Shown here in pieces: positions 25,874 through 34,606 of a stretch of 64,000 nt of DNA; position 1 is the first letter of the stretch; each line of letters begins with the position of its first letter. A program made the position numbers and the translations under genes. The notes below the pieces were generated by a model that made no database searches, was not told where the DNA came from, and saw nothing but the letters and a program-made list of their open reading frames with translations. The stretch comes from Psychrobacter sp. Choline-02u-9 (GTDB lineage: Bacteria; Pseudomonadota; Gammaproteobacteria; Pseudomonadales; Moraxellaceae): positions 1-64,000 of the forward strand of contig NZ_PJBF01000045.1 in the NCBI RefSeq assembly GCF_002836505.1, written 5' to 3'.

Positions 25874-26761
25874 ATGAAAAAACTATTAATGTTAACTTCA
25901 ATACTTCTACTAACATCATGCTCAGATAATGAAGCTGATACTGGCTTTATAGCTAATGAAGCTGATATTTCTGAAGAATACATTTATGACGAAGTAAAAT
26001 CTAGTTTTGATTTTGAAGAGTATAATGAATTTCCAGATTATAACGTAGAGGATACAAATGACTTTCTTAATAAATTATTAGTGGTTAGCTTGTTAACTGA
26101 TGACCTAGATGATAATGACAAAAATATCATAAGTCGTATTGCATTAGGAGATGATGAGTACGAGAGACGGTTTGGTGAAGTAGGTGACAATCCCTTTAAA
26201 AGAGAAGATATTACTGAAAGCACTTATCAAGAAGCACAAAATTACGGTAATTCTATTAGAGATAATAGAAAATTCGTTTTTGATATAGATCATGATGACT
26301 ATTATTATCCTCACTATGATGAGGTAGCAGAAGAAGATAAGAAGTTAATCACAGCTATCGCAACGGACTATAACAATAATGAGCCTCCACTTAAGAGCTA
26401 TAGCATTGACGGGCAGTACTTTCCATTATTTGGTGTCAATAGTATATCAATCAACTTAGAGACAAGAGAGGACATAGATGGTAGGAAAATAACTAAATAC
26501 CAGCATGTTCTTGATGAGCCTTATTATATACGTATGAGTAAGCTATATGTTAGTAGCAGAGAAAAAGCCGAAAAAATACAAGACCTAATAGATAAGAAAG
26601 AGTTAGGAATGGCAGGAAAAGTTTATGTCGAATTCATATATGATGAGATTTCCATGTCAAACTCTTCTGCTCCTTATAAAATAAACGGTATTGTATTAGA
26701 TTTCTATGACAAAAATACTAATGAAATACTTGAAAGCGCTCAAGAGTTCAGATCGTTGTAG
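25874..26761 (+). CDS. Lipoprotein, unknown function (possibly DUF4852-like)
   Basis: The 295-residue product opens with a lipoprotein signal, MKKLLMLTSILLLTSC, with the acylated Cys at residue 16. The mature part is acidic, rich in Asp, Glu, Tyr and Asn. It ends in a beta-rich segment (YYIRMSKLYVSSREKAEKIQ, GKVYVEFIYDEI) that recalls DUF4852 lipoproteins, a call I cannot verify. It starts 33 bp after the GYF gene in the same direction, and both have similar AT-rich composition, so they probably moved in together. A 14-bp perfect hairpin follows the gene. Confidence 0.65.
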   Translation: MKKLLMLTSILLLTSCSDNEADTGFIANEADISEEYIYDEVKSSFDFEEYNEFPDYNVEDTNDFLNKLLVVSLLTDDLDDNDKNIISRIALGDDEYERRFGEVGDNPFKREDITESTYQEAQNYGNSIRDNRKFVFDIDHDDYYYPHYDEVAEEDKKLITAIATDYNNNEPPLKSYSIDGQYFPLFGVNSISINLETREDIDGRKITKYQHVLDEPYYIRMSKLYVSSREKAEKIQDLIDKKELGMAGKVYVEFIYDEISMSNSSAPYKINGIVLDFYDKNTNEILESAQEFRSL

Positions 26762-26773
26762 TTAGAGATAACG

Positions 26774-26807
26774 GTATCAATATATTTGTTGGTAAATATA
26801 TTGATAC
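26774..26807 (+). terminator. Hairpin after the lipoprotein gene
   Basis: GTATCAATATATTT and its exact complement AAATATATTGATAC enclose GTTGGT, 12 bp after the stop codon. There is no strong T-run, so it may be an mRNA 3'-end structure rather than an efficient terminator. Confidence 0.5.
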
Positions 26808-27455
26808 AATTTATTATGAGATAAATCCTATTATTTGCTTTGTATCCAACACTATAATGCTGTTGGTCTATTTGGTGGTCTAATGCGCAGTAAAAAATAT
26901 ATAAACACAATAAAATCAATAACCTAGCCTATTAGTTTGACTTCCTCCTTCACCGCCAATCTTATTCTGCTTAAGTAAAACCTCAGCTTTTCTATCTTGT
27001 TCTACCCTTTCCTAAATATTCTTTATATATTTTAACAGTTTAACAGTAAGACTTTCAGTCTATACTCATCCTCTACTGCTGTCTGAAATATTTCAGTTTA
27101 GCCTTAACTCCGTGTGCTGTATGAATCTAATAAATATATATAATCGAATAATACGTTTATTGACCAAGCTAAAAAATCGTACCATGGACTGAGAGTGACT
27201 CATAAAATGAGTCGATACTCTATTACGATTCGTTTTATTATCAGCTTAATTTTATTCCTAGACCCTTATACGAAAAGGCTTTGAGTTTTCCTGTGGCATT
27301 CAATCTAGCTTTGTATCTATATTTACCATCATTGCTATACCGTACAAAAATGTAATCACAATAGGGTCTCTGATACTCGGCAGATGCCATTGTCCAAAAA
27401 TTGGATTATAGTAGATATCGGTAGTATTTATTTAAATAAACTAAAGGATACAACG
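26808..27455. other. Non-coding region with a short gene relic
   Basis: No intact gene is seen. On the minus strand, 27013-26916 reads as about 30 coding-like codons ending RKAEVLLKQNKIGGEGGSQ and a stop, with a stop also upstream; this looks like the worn 3' end of a lost gene. A 7-bp inverted repeat GACTCAT / ATGAGTC lies near 27190. The bases 27351-27410 repeat 24690-24749 imperfectly. AAAGGA at 27444 is the ribosome binding site of the next gene. Confidence 0.35.
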
Positions 27456-28175
27456 ATGAAAACACTAGGAATGTGTATCGTAGCAGGACTCGGATTGAGT
27501 GCTTGCGCTACTGGCATGGGCGGCATGGCAACAGGTAATACCAATCAAAATAATAGCTCTGATAACGTAGTCACTCAATACCCAGTTGAGACTGCCCTAC
27601 TCAATATCTATACCAAACAACGTAGTGAAAAACTGATCGCTACTGTCGGCGGACAAAGCGTAGCCGCAGATATTCAAACAACCCCTAAAGGCAGCATGCG
27701 CTTTAATAATAGAATGGTACAAGGCGCAGAAGTCAGCACAATCAACACAGTGAATCAGCAGATTACGGATCAGTCAGTCGCTATCAATTATTTTACGCTA
27801 GACCCATTGGTGTTCCATGGTTTTACGGATAGTACGGGTGAGTATTCAATCGCTAAACAAACGACTAGTATCCCTAAAATGGCTACTGTAGGCGACTCAA
27901 ATCAGCTCATCACTGAAAACGTATATGCTGACAGTAGTATGCGTCAGAAAACCGCCACTTATAAGCAGGACTGGTCACTCACACAAGATACAAATAACAC
28001 GGCGTGGCTCTGTATAAAAACCTCAGGTAATCTGCTTTTGACTTCTGGTGCTGCAGATACGTCGTCAGAATGCTATAAAATCAATGCCAAAGGCGATGTT
28101 TTGAGTAGTAAGGTCACACTCACTCAGCCTAATAAAAGCGGTACATCCAAATCAATGACATTTATCAGTCAGTAG
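27456..28175 (+). CDS. Hypothetical lipoprotein
   Basis: The start is the ATG at 27456, with AAAGGA 7 nt upstream, giving 239 residues. The N-terminus MKTLGMCIVAGLGLSACATG has a lipobox LSAC, with lipidation at the Cys. A Gly/Met/Asn-rich linker follows, then a domain with repeated beta-strand-like stretches and Thr/Gln-rich segments (TLLNIYTKQRSEKLIATVG is typical in style). Two Cys near the end (WLCIKT, SSECYKI) may pair. No family is recognised. It is more balanced in composition than the upstream accessory genes, so it probably marks the return to core chromosome. Confidence 0.65.
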   Translation: MKTLGMCIVAGLGLSACATGMGGMATGNTNQNNSSDNVVTQYPVETALLNIYTKQRSEKLIATVGGQSVAADIQTTPKGSMRFNNRMVQGAEVSTINTVNQQITDQSVAINYFTLDPLVFHGFTDSTGEYSIAKQTTSIPKMATVGDSNQLITENVYADSSMRQKTATYKQDWSLTQDTNNTAWLCIKTSGNLLLTSGAADTSSECYKINAKGDVLSSKVTLTQPNKSGTSKSMTFISQ

Positions 28176-28221
28176 CATTTGCTCAACTAGTAACGCTCAA
28201 TAGTGTCATATAAGAACAAAA

Positions 28222-28250
28222 AAATAGCGCCTAATTAAGGCGCTATTTTT
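28222..28250. terminator. Terminator between convergent genes
   Basis: AAATAGCGCC pairs with GGCGCTATTT around TAATTAA, with T-runs or A-runs on either side. It can serve the lipoprotein gene and the opposing repeat-protein gene. Confidence 0.8.
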
Positions 28251-28269
28251 GGATGGTAGGATCGTATTT

Positions 28270-28641
28270 TTATGAGCGACGGTCATGGTTGTTTTTATCA
28301 TGGTTGTTTTTATCATGGTTGTTTTTATCATGGTTGTTTTTATCATGGTTGTTTTTATCATGATTGTTTTTGTTGTGGCTGTTTTTAGTATTGCTGTTTT
28401 TAGCATGAACATTTTTGGCTGTTACTTTATGTTTAGCAGCCACTATTTTCGCTTTGTGATATGACTTTGCTGCCTTAGCTTTGGCATGCTTATAGTTATT
28501 ACTCTCTTTATTGCTGCTGTGTTTTTGATGCTGTACCTGAGCTGTATGATGCTTATCAAAATTAGGCGCGGCATTGGCCTGACCAACCATCGACAAACAA
28601 GCAGTAACGGCTAGAATCGAGCTAACTAGTATCTTTTTCAT
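28270..28641 (-). CDS. Secreted Lys/His/Asn-rich repeat protein
   Basis: The start is the second of two adjacent ATGs (28641), 8 nt from AAAGGA, giving 123 residues. A signal peptide, MKKILVSSILAVTACLSMVG with QANA cleavage, is followed by a basic His/Lys/Ala region. The C-terminus is nine five-residue units that converge on NNHDK, six of them almost identical, ending in RRS. The DNA is a 15-bp tandem repeat, so unit number can change without shifting the frame. The His-rich mature protein might bind metal or nucleic acid (inference). Family unknown. Confidence 0.65.
   Translation of the reverse strand: MKKILVSSILAVTACLSMVGQANAAPNFDKHHTAQVQHQKHSSNKESNNYKHAKAKAAKSYHKAKIVAAKHKVTAKNVHAKNSNTKNSHNKNNHDKNNHDKNNHDKNNHDKNNHDKNNHDRRS
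28283..28417. repeat. 15-bp tandem repeat, nine units
   Basis: CATGGTTGTTTTTAT is repeated five times exactly (28283-28357), followed by four diverged units to 28417. It encodes the NNHDK repeats of the gene on the minus strand. Confidence 0.9.
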
Positions 28642-28812
28642 CATTTTATTCCTTTGAATTCATATTTAGAGTAGTTATAGATAATGCATTTAGTGTTAAA
28701 TGAACTATCGTGATAAAGCTTTACTCTATCGACAAAGAGAATGATAAATGATTCTAGTATTAAGTAGATTTATGAAACTTGAAGAAAGGTTGCGATTGTT
28801 ACGAGGGTATGC

Positions 28813-28959
28813 GTGATCAAAGGCATGTTAGGTGTTGGCGTAATGTTTGGTTAAATGACAGCGTATTTAGGCTTTATCGGTAAGCATCGTAAACAAGATA
28901 TTTATAAAAACGCGAATGACTAGCTGATTGATAAAGAGTGCAAATACGGAAACGGTTAA
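28813..28959 (+). pseudogene. Degenerate small open frame with two stops
   Basis: A GTG at 28813 follows GAGGG by 5 nt and starts a 48-codon frame interrupted by TAA at 28852 and TAG at 28921, with its own end at 28957. Between the stops it reads MTAYLGFIGKHRKQDIYKNA, a hydrophobic-then-basic pattern of a small membrane protein. It could be a decayed gene or chance. The rest of 28642-29084 shows nothing else that codes. Confidence 0.3.
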
Positions 28960-29036
28960 GCCAAATTTCCTGATATCAATATTTCTGGTATTCGAAAAAC
29001 CTAACTCATTAGGAGTTAATGGCTAATGTTTAAAAC

Positions 29037-29067
29037 GAGCATAGCAATACCCCATACTGCTATGCTC
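29037..29067 (-). terminator. Terminator after rlmA
   Basis: GAGCATAGCA and TGCTATGCTC are perfect complements around an 11-nt loop. On the minus strand they are followed by GTTTT, 18 bp after the rlmA stop. Confidence 0.65.
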
Positions 29068-29084
29068 TAAATGTGCTAAATGTG

Positions 29085-30032
29085 CTAAACAGACGTTTTC
29101 TGCAAAATATAAACCACAAACTTTGCCTCTGTGCTAAATGCTTCTTTCTCTACTGCTGCCAGTAGTGCTTGCCTTTTTTCGCTGCGGGCACGGTACGCAT
29201 AAGGTGTCATCGTCATCAAATCAGCCAAATCCTCTGCGGATAACGTCAGCTCTGTACTGACACGGCAGGTCTCAACCAACGTAAAATATGGTGCCAATTC
29301 TTGCAAAAATTTATCAGAATCATGCTCACGCACATCATCAAATAGCGCATCACGCATCGTTGCCAAATGCCTAACATCAGGTTTGGCAATAATCAGATAG
29401 CCACCATCCATCAATACATTATCAAATGCCTCGGGCAAAATGGGGCTAAAAATACTACTAATACCCCTCATACTGTGCGGGCGTAATGGTAAATGTGCAG
29501 CACTGGTCACTAATGGATAGACCGCTGTCGTTTTGGCAGTATCTTCTTGGCGCGGCTGATACCAGAGACGACCTATCGCTTTGCTTACTTTAGCCAACTC
29601 AACCACTGCAGGCTTACTGATGTCAGCGGCTATAAGCGTATCTATAACATTCAAGCTCATTTGTGCCATTGCCTGCGTGTAGTAACCTTCACCGCAGCCA
29701 ATATCAAGCCAATTGACTGGCTTGCTATCTTGCTCGTTTATGAACTCATCGTTAGACAGCAACTCTGTCATTTTTTGACTAATTAGTTTTTGGAGCAAGG
29801 CATAGTGCCCATGATTCAAGAACCGTTTACGCGCATCGATAGATTCTTGGCTGTCCCCAGGTGCTTTGGACTTTTTTTGTTGTACTGGCAGCAGGTTGAC
29901 ATAGCCTTGACGCGCTACATCAAAGGGATGTGAAGTCTGCTTAGGGTGCAAACTACCATCACAGCGCCAAGTATCTGCAGCGGGCTGTAGCGGTGACTGA
30001 CAAAGTGGACAAATAAATAACGACACGGGCAT
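29085..30032 (-). CDS. rlmA: 23S rRNA (guanine745-N1)-methyltransferase family protein
   Basis: The N-terminus MPVSLFICPLCQSPLQPAAD holds the CxxC zinc knuckle that, with a later Cys/His pair (RCDG, SLHPKQTSH), binds the rRNA. FDVARQGYVNLLPVQQKKSK is the family signature and WLDIGCGEGYYTQAM the SAM-binding motif I. RlmA methylates G745 (or the G748 site in relatives) of 23S rRNA. I take the ATG at 30032 (315 residues); a TTG 36 bp upstream is possible. This is somewhat longer than the E. coli enzyme. It is downstream of mraY on the same strand but behind a terminator. Confidence 0.85.
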   Translation of the reverse strand: MPVSLFICPLCQSPLQPAADTWRCDGSLHPKQTSHPFDVARQGYVNLLPVQQKKSKAPGDSQESIDARKRFLNHGHYALLQKLISQKMTELLSNDEFINEQDSKPVNWLDIGCGEGYYTQAMAQMSLNVIDTLIAADISKPAVVELAKVSKAIGRLWYQPRQEDTAKTTAVYPLVTSAAHLPLRPHSMRGISSIFSPILPEAFDNVLMDGGYLIIAKPDVRHLATMRDALFDDVREHDSDKFLQELAPYFTLVETCRVSTELTLSAEDLADLMTMTPYAYRARSEKRQALLAAVEKEAFSTEAKFVVYILQKTSV

Positions 30033-30089
30033 CTCAAAGTGATAGCAATATGCTTCGCATTTTAACAAAATTCATGTGTCTTGAGCGAC

Positions 30090-30125
30090 AAAAAGCCGTC
30101 TCAATCATGATTGAAACGGCTTTTT
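30090..30125. terminator. Terminator after mraY
   Basis: AAAAAGCCGT pairs with ACGGCTTTTT. The inside, TCAATCATGATTGA, is itself a palindrome. It works in both directions by sequence and closes the dcw operon. Confidence 0.85.
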
Positions 30126-30171
30126 GGAGTTTTGCAAATTGATATCTATATAGATATTCGGCGGTTATAGC

Positions 30172-31290
30172 TTAACGCAGTTTTAGCGTCATTAGCCCAA
30201 GGATGACAAGGATAATAGCAATAATCCAAAATCTCGCCACCACTTGTGTTTCTTTCCAGCCAATTTCCTCAAAATGATGATGCAGCGGTGCCATACGGAA
30301 GACGCGTTTTTTGCGCAGTTTGTACGAGCCAACTTGCAACATCACCGATAGCGCTTCTGCGACAAACAAACCGCCCATAATCGCGAAGGCAATCTCTTGA
30401 CGGGTCATCACGGCGATAGTACCTAGCATCGCGCCCAATGCTAGCGCGCCAACATCACCCATAAAGACTTGTGCTGGATGCGCGTTGAACCATAAGAAAC
30501 CAAGGCCTGCTCCGACCATTGAGCCACAGACGATGATGACTTCGGAGTTATAAGGAATATAAGGTACATGCAAGTAATCAGCAAAGCGTACATCGCCTGA
30601 TACATAAGCCATCGCGCCCAAACCTGCAGCGACGAGAACGACTGGCAAAATCGCCAAACCATCCAAACCGTCGGTTAGATTGACTGCGTTAGAAGCACCA
30701 TTAATCACAAAATAGGTAAAGATGATAAAGCCAATACCAAATGGCACTGCTGAAAATGGAATCATCCAGTCTTTGAATACTGGCAATAGCAGATCCTGCA
30801 TCTCACGCGTGGTGTTGATATCGGGTTGTAGCGTGGCAATATAGTACAAAGAAACACCGACAAATAACGCACCCATAGATAGCCAAAAATACTTTTTGCG
30901 AGCTATTAAGCCTTTTGGATCTTTGTACTTAATTTTTAGCCAATCATCAGCCCAACCTACGGCGCCGAAGATAACCATAACCACAAGCAAAATCCAAACA
31001 TAAGGATTGTTTAGTCGTGCCCACAGCAGCGTCGATATGCCAATCGCACTGAGGATCAATACCCCGCCCATGGTTGGCGTACCAGTCTTGGCCAAATGCG
31101 ATTGAGGCCCATCGTTACGAATGGCCTGACCGTATTTGAGCGAACGTAGGTGCCGAATGACACGGCCACCAAACATCATGCTAAATACAAGGGCGGTAAC
31201 AACTGCAAGCAATGCTCGCAGCGTCAACGAAGAAACCGCAGAAAACGGCGTATAATACTGGCCAAGCCAGCCGAACAACCAAACTAACAC
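30172..31290 (-). CDS. mraY: Phospho-N-acetylmuramoyl-pentapeptide-transferase
   Basis: MraY moves phospho-MurNAc-pentapeptide from UDP onto undecaprenyl phosphate, making lipid I at the inner membrane. The 372-residue protein has about ten membrane segments and the signatures [35 protein letters not shown] and [13 protein letters not shown]. The start is a GTG at 31290 with GAGGAG 6 nt upstream, inside the end of murF, and it begins 3 bp after the murF stop, so translation is coupled. It is the last gene of the dcw block here; murD, ftsW and murG are not adjacent. Confidence 0.97.
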   Translation of the reverse strand: MLVWLFGWLGQYYTPFSAVSSLTLRALLAVVTALVFSMMFGGRVIRHLRSLKYGQAIRNDGPQSHLAKTGTPTMGGVLILSAIGISTLLWARLNNPYVWILLVVMVIFGAVGWADDWLKIKYKDPKGLIARKKYFWLSMGALFVGVSLYYIATLQPDINTTREMQDLLLPVFKDWMIPFSAVPFGIGFIIFTYFVINGASNAVNLTDGLDGLAILPVVLVAAGLGAMAYVSGDVRFADYLHVPYIPYNSEVIIVCGSMVGAGLGFLWFNAHPAQVFMGDVGALALGAMLGTIAVMTRQEIAFAIMGGLFVAEALSVMLQVGSYKLRKKRVFRMAPLHHHFEEIGWKETQVVARFWIIAIILVILGLMTLKLR

Positions 31291-31293
31291 CGC

Positions 31294-32742
31294 CTACTCC
31301 TCTACTAGCGCATGAATAAGTGTTTCCATTCCCATGGAACGAGAGCCTTTGAACAACACAGTACAAGGCTTAGCTTGTTGCGCTTGCAAATACGGCTGTA
31401 AATACTGTAATAAACTGTCTTTATCGGCGAAAGCATGAGCGCTGATATCAGATACCTCTTGCGCACCCGCAACGGTATAAGGAGCATATTCGCCAACACA
31501 AAGCAGCACGTTGATACCTGTGGTCGCAATAGTACGGCCCAAGCTCTGATGCTCACTGATAGCCGCCTCGCCTAGCTCACCGATATCGCCCAGTACCATG
31601 ACCTGCGTACCTGTTTGCGCAGCCAATACTTTGGCAGCGGCACGCACTGAATGCGGGTTAGCATTATAAGTATCATCAATAAGACGATGCATACCAAGTA
31701 TTTGGCTATTTAAACGACCTTTAGCGGGACGCGCATTTTCTAGCCCAATGACGATGTCACTCACTTCAATATTTAGCGCATACGCACAGGCAGCAGCAGC
31801 CAAGGCATTATTGACATTGTGTTCACCTGCCAATGGCAAGTTGATATCATGGATTTGGTTACCAATATGTAGTTTAAACTCACTACGTTCAGGCTCTACG
31901 TCTAGATGGCTTGCGCTTACATCCGTATTACCAAAGCCAATCACATGTGAGGTGTGCTTTTCAGCGATACGGCGTAGCTGATTGGTAAAATCATCCTTAT
32001 CAGGAACAATCGCAAACTGCGCGTCCGTCAACGTATGGTAAATCTCTGCTTTGGTTTGGCAGATACCTTCACGGCTACCAAACTCACCCAAATGCGCTGT
32101 ACCGATGTTTAAGATACAGGCCACGTCAGGCTGAACGATTTCAGTCGTATAAGCAATCTCGCCAATATGGTTTGCACCCAACTCTAAAATAGCATAGCGA
32201 TGATGATCTGATAGCTCAAGCAGCATCATTGGTACACCCAAATCGTTATTGAGGTTACCACGAGTGATCAAGGTCGGTGCCAATCTACCAAAAATACTGC
32301 CAAGCATTTCTTTGCAAGTGGTCTTGCCGCTAGAGCCCGTAATAGCAATTACAGTCAAATCTGTATGCTGCTGACGACGATACGCTGCTAATTGACCTAG
32401 CGCCAAACGGGTATCGCTGACCACCAATTGCGGAATAGCATTTGGGCCGGACAACGAAATAGGATGCGAGACAACAGCGGCAACAGCGCCTTTTGATATT
32501 GCTGTGTCGATATAATCGTGACCATCAAAATTATCGCCGCTTAGCGCCAAAAATATATCGCCTGGCTTTATCGTACGGGTATCGGTGGCTATACGTTTAC
32601 TGGACAAGGCCGTCTGTTCTGCTCCATGGCCTTGTGGTAGTTGCCAATGCCCATCGAGCGACGTGGTCGCTGCGAGCAGATTGTCCATTTGCCAGACATA
32701 GAGCCCTTGCGACTGGGCAGTATTATCGGTGTCGGCTGTCAT
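31294..32742 (-). CDS. murF: UDP-N-acetylmuramoyl-tripeptide-D-alanyl-D-alanine ligase
   Basis: MurF adds D-Ala-D-Ala to the UDP-MurNAc-tripeptide in the cytoplasm. The 482-residue Mur ligase has the N-terminal domain with DTRTIKPGDIFLALSGDNFDGH, the ATP site ITGSSGKTTCKEML, the central NNDLGVPMMLLE and LELGANHIGEIA, and the C-terminal DTYNANPHSV. AAGGT lies before the ATG at 32742. The order murE-murF-mraY is standard. The length is a little above the E. coli enzyme, mostly from an N-terminal leader. Confidence 0.97.
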   Translation of the reverse strand: MTADTDNTAQSQGLYVWQMDNLLAATTSLDGHWQLPQGHGAEQTALSSKRIATDTRTIKPGDIFLALSGDNFDGHDYIDTAISKGAVAAVVSHPISLSGPNAIPQLVVSDTRLALGQLAAYRRQQHTDLTVIAITGSSGKTTCKEMLGSIFGRLAPTLITRGNLNNDLGVPMMLLELSDHHRYAILELGANHIGEIAYTTEIVQPDVACILNIGTAHLGEFGSREGICQTKAEIYHTLTDAQFAIVPDKDDFTNQLRRIAEKHTSHVIGFGNTDVSASHLDVEPERSEFKLHIGNQIHDINLPLAGEHNVNNALAAAACAYALNIEVSDIVIGLENARPAKGRLNSQILGMHRLIDDTYNANPHSVRAAAKVLAAQTGTQVMVLGDIGELGEAAISEHQSLGRTIATTGINVLLCVGEYAPYTVAGAQEVSDISAHAFADKDSLLQYLQPYLQAQQAKPCTVLFKGSRSMGMETLIHALVEE

Positions 32743-32824
32743 AATGATTACCTTATATGATGACTACTTAATTTTTATATTTAATGATCAATTTTTACTA
32801 ATGCATGTAACGCGAGCCAACCAA

Positions 32825-34540
32825 TTACACACGTCCCGTCTGATTCAATGCCTGCTGCAAAACAACACTGTCATCGAAATCATAGCGGACGTTATTAATC
32901 TCTTGATAGGTTTCGTGACCTTTGCCTGCGATGACAACGATATCATCTACACCTGAGTGACTAACTGCATACTCAATAGCGGTTTGGCGGGCAGGTTCAA
33001 TATGGGTTCGTTGATATTGCTCAACTGTCATACCAGCCTGCATATCTTGCAAAATTACATTTGGGTCTTCGGTACGTGGATTATCCGCAGTCAGAACAAC
33101 TTGATCAGCACCTGCCAGACCTGCTTGTGCCATCAACGGTCGCTTGCCTGCATCACGATCTCCACCGCAACCAAATACTGCCCAAAGCTGACCTTTACAG
33201 TGGGTTTTTAAGCTTGCCAGCACTTGGCTTAGAGCGTCTGGAGTATGCGCATAATCAACGATAAAGCAGCCATCATTTGACGGTACACGCTGCATACGCC
33301 CAACCGCACCTTGCAACTGTGCAACAGCAGGCGCAATACGCTCAATATTTATAGCCAAGTCAACATCAAGTGCTACGACGGCTGCTATCGCTGCGAGCAA
33401 ATTGGCTACATTGAAGCGACCTAATAATGGACTGATAATCTCTATGTTGTCAGCTTTCTCATCACCAAAATTCGTACGCAGATTAATTTTTACACCCTGC
33501 AGACTCGGTGAGATATCAGCGGCTACAAAAGTAGCAGATTTTGATGAATCCAAACTGTACGTCCATACCGTCAAGTCGCTAGCATTTGCCGTATCTAACA
33601 TAACATGAGCGTGCTCATCATCGATGTTGATAATGGCATGAGTCAAATCTGGAAAATGAGCTTTATCAAACAGCTTTGCTTTGGCAGCGGCATATTCTGC
33701 CATATCGGCATGATAGTCTAAATGGTCACGACTCAAATTGGTGTAAATCGCTACAGTGACTGGCATACCTTGTAGACGTTGCTGGTCCAACCCGTGAGAG
33801 CTGGCCTCTAATGCTAATACTTCTGCTTGCTCTGTTCCCATCTGATATAGGAACTGCTGGACAGCTAACGCATCGCCCGTGGTATGGCTGGCTTGCACCA
33901 GAGCGCCAAGTCTACCATTACCTGCCGTACCCATCACTGCACTACTCTGACCCATCAATTGAGTAAGCTGTGCTACTAATTGACTGATGGTTGTTTTACC
34001 ATTCGTACCAGTCACCGCAACCACGGTCGGTAGAGTCACTGGCTGCTGATATTGCAGGCGCGCTTGAATTAAGCTACCCAAAAAGTCGCGAATGTTAGGA
34101 ACATATAAGACAGGGCATGGTAATGCTGCTAGTTGCTGAGGTGCATTAGCAATACTATCTGTCTGCGGTTCACTACTGGGATTTGAGGGATTTGTTGCTT
34201 CGCTAAGTAAAACACTAGGGTCAATTTCTGAGAGAATAAACGCGGCTTGTTTAGCGGCTTGCCGTAAATAGTCGCGACTTTTTTGAGGGTTGGCTGTTTG
34301 ACTCTTTAGAAGGACGAATACGTCGTTCGCTTCCAGTTGACGACTGTCTAAGCGAAACTGCTGAAATGGGATATGGGCAGTAGATTGAGCTTGTTCTGAC
34401 TCTGCCTGCTTGAATACTTTCTGAATCGATGTTTCTATCATCGCTGTAAGTTTCTCAGCCAGTTTTTGCTGCTGGCTTTTATTGGCATCTATAAGCTGTT
34501 GTAAAGTAACAGTAGCGCTATCTAGCGATGATATAGTCAT
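32825..34540 (-). CDS. murE: UDP-N-acetylmuramoyl-tripeptide synthetase (meso-DAP adding)
   Basis: MurE adds meso-diaminopimelate to UDP-MurNAc-L-Ala-D-Glu. The ATP loop is AVTGTNGKTTISQLV. The substrate motif DNPRTEDP, which carries the Arg typical of DAP-specific enzymes, is present near the end, followed by AGKGHETYQ. At 571 residues it is longer than the usual 490-500. The extra is mainly an N-terminal helical leader (TLQQLIDANKSQQQKLAEKL) and a Ser/Pro/Asn-rich insert (LLSEATNPSNPSSEPQ). AGGA lies before the ATG at 34540. It lies 66 bp after ftsI. Confidence 0.95.
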   Translation of the reverse strand: MTISSLDSATVTLQQLIDANKSQQQKLAEKLTAMIETSIQKVFKQAESEQAQSTAHIPFQQFRLDSRQLEANDVFVLLKSQTANPQKSRDYLRQAAKQAAFILSEIDPSVLLSEATNPSNPSSEPQTDSIANAPQQLAALPCPVLYVPNIRDFLGSLIQARLQYQQPVTLPTVVAVTGTNGKTTISQLVAQLTQLMGQSSAVMGTAGNGRLGALVQASHTTGDALAVQQFLYQMGTEQAEVLALEASSHGLDQQRLQGMPVTVAIYTNLSRDHLDYHADMAEYAAAKAKLFDKAHFPDLTHAIINIDDEHAHVMLDTANASDLTVWTYSLDSSKSATFVAADISPSLQGVKINLRTNFGDEKADNIEIISPLLGRFNVANLLAAIAAVVALDVDLAINIERIAPAVAQLQGAVGRMQRVPSNDGCFIVDYAHTPDALSQVLASLKTHCKGQLWAVFGCGGDRDAGKRPLMAQAGLAGADQVVLTADNPRTEDPNVILQDMQAGMTVEQYQRTHIEPARQTAIEYAVSHSGVDDIVVIAGKGHETYQEINNVRYDFDDSVVLQQALNQTGRV

Positions 34541-34606
34541 AGATAAATCCTAAACAGTTAAAACGTGTCAGCTCAGTAGAACTAGACATTTAAAATAATT
34601 GAACGC

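Noticed and set aside
28206-28412. Open frame of MIKTT repeats on the minus strand
   Set aside because: The 15-bp repeat has no stop in this frame either; the real gene is the one with a signal peptide and ribosome binding site (start 28641).
28283-28417. Repeat array that might be taken for a CRISPR
   Set aside because: Units are only 15 bp, contiguous, without unique spacers, and lie inside a coding gene.
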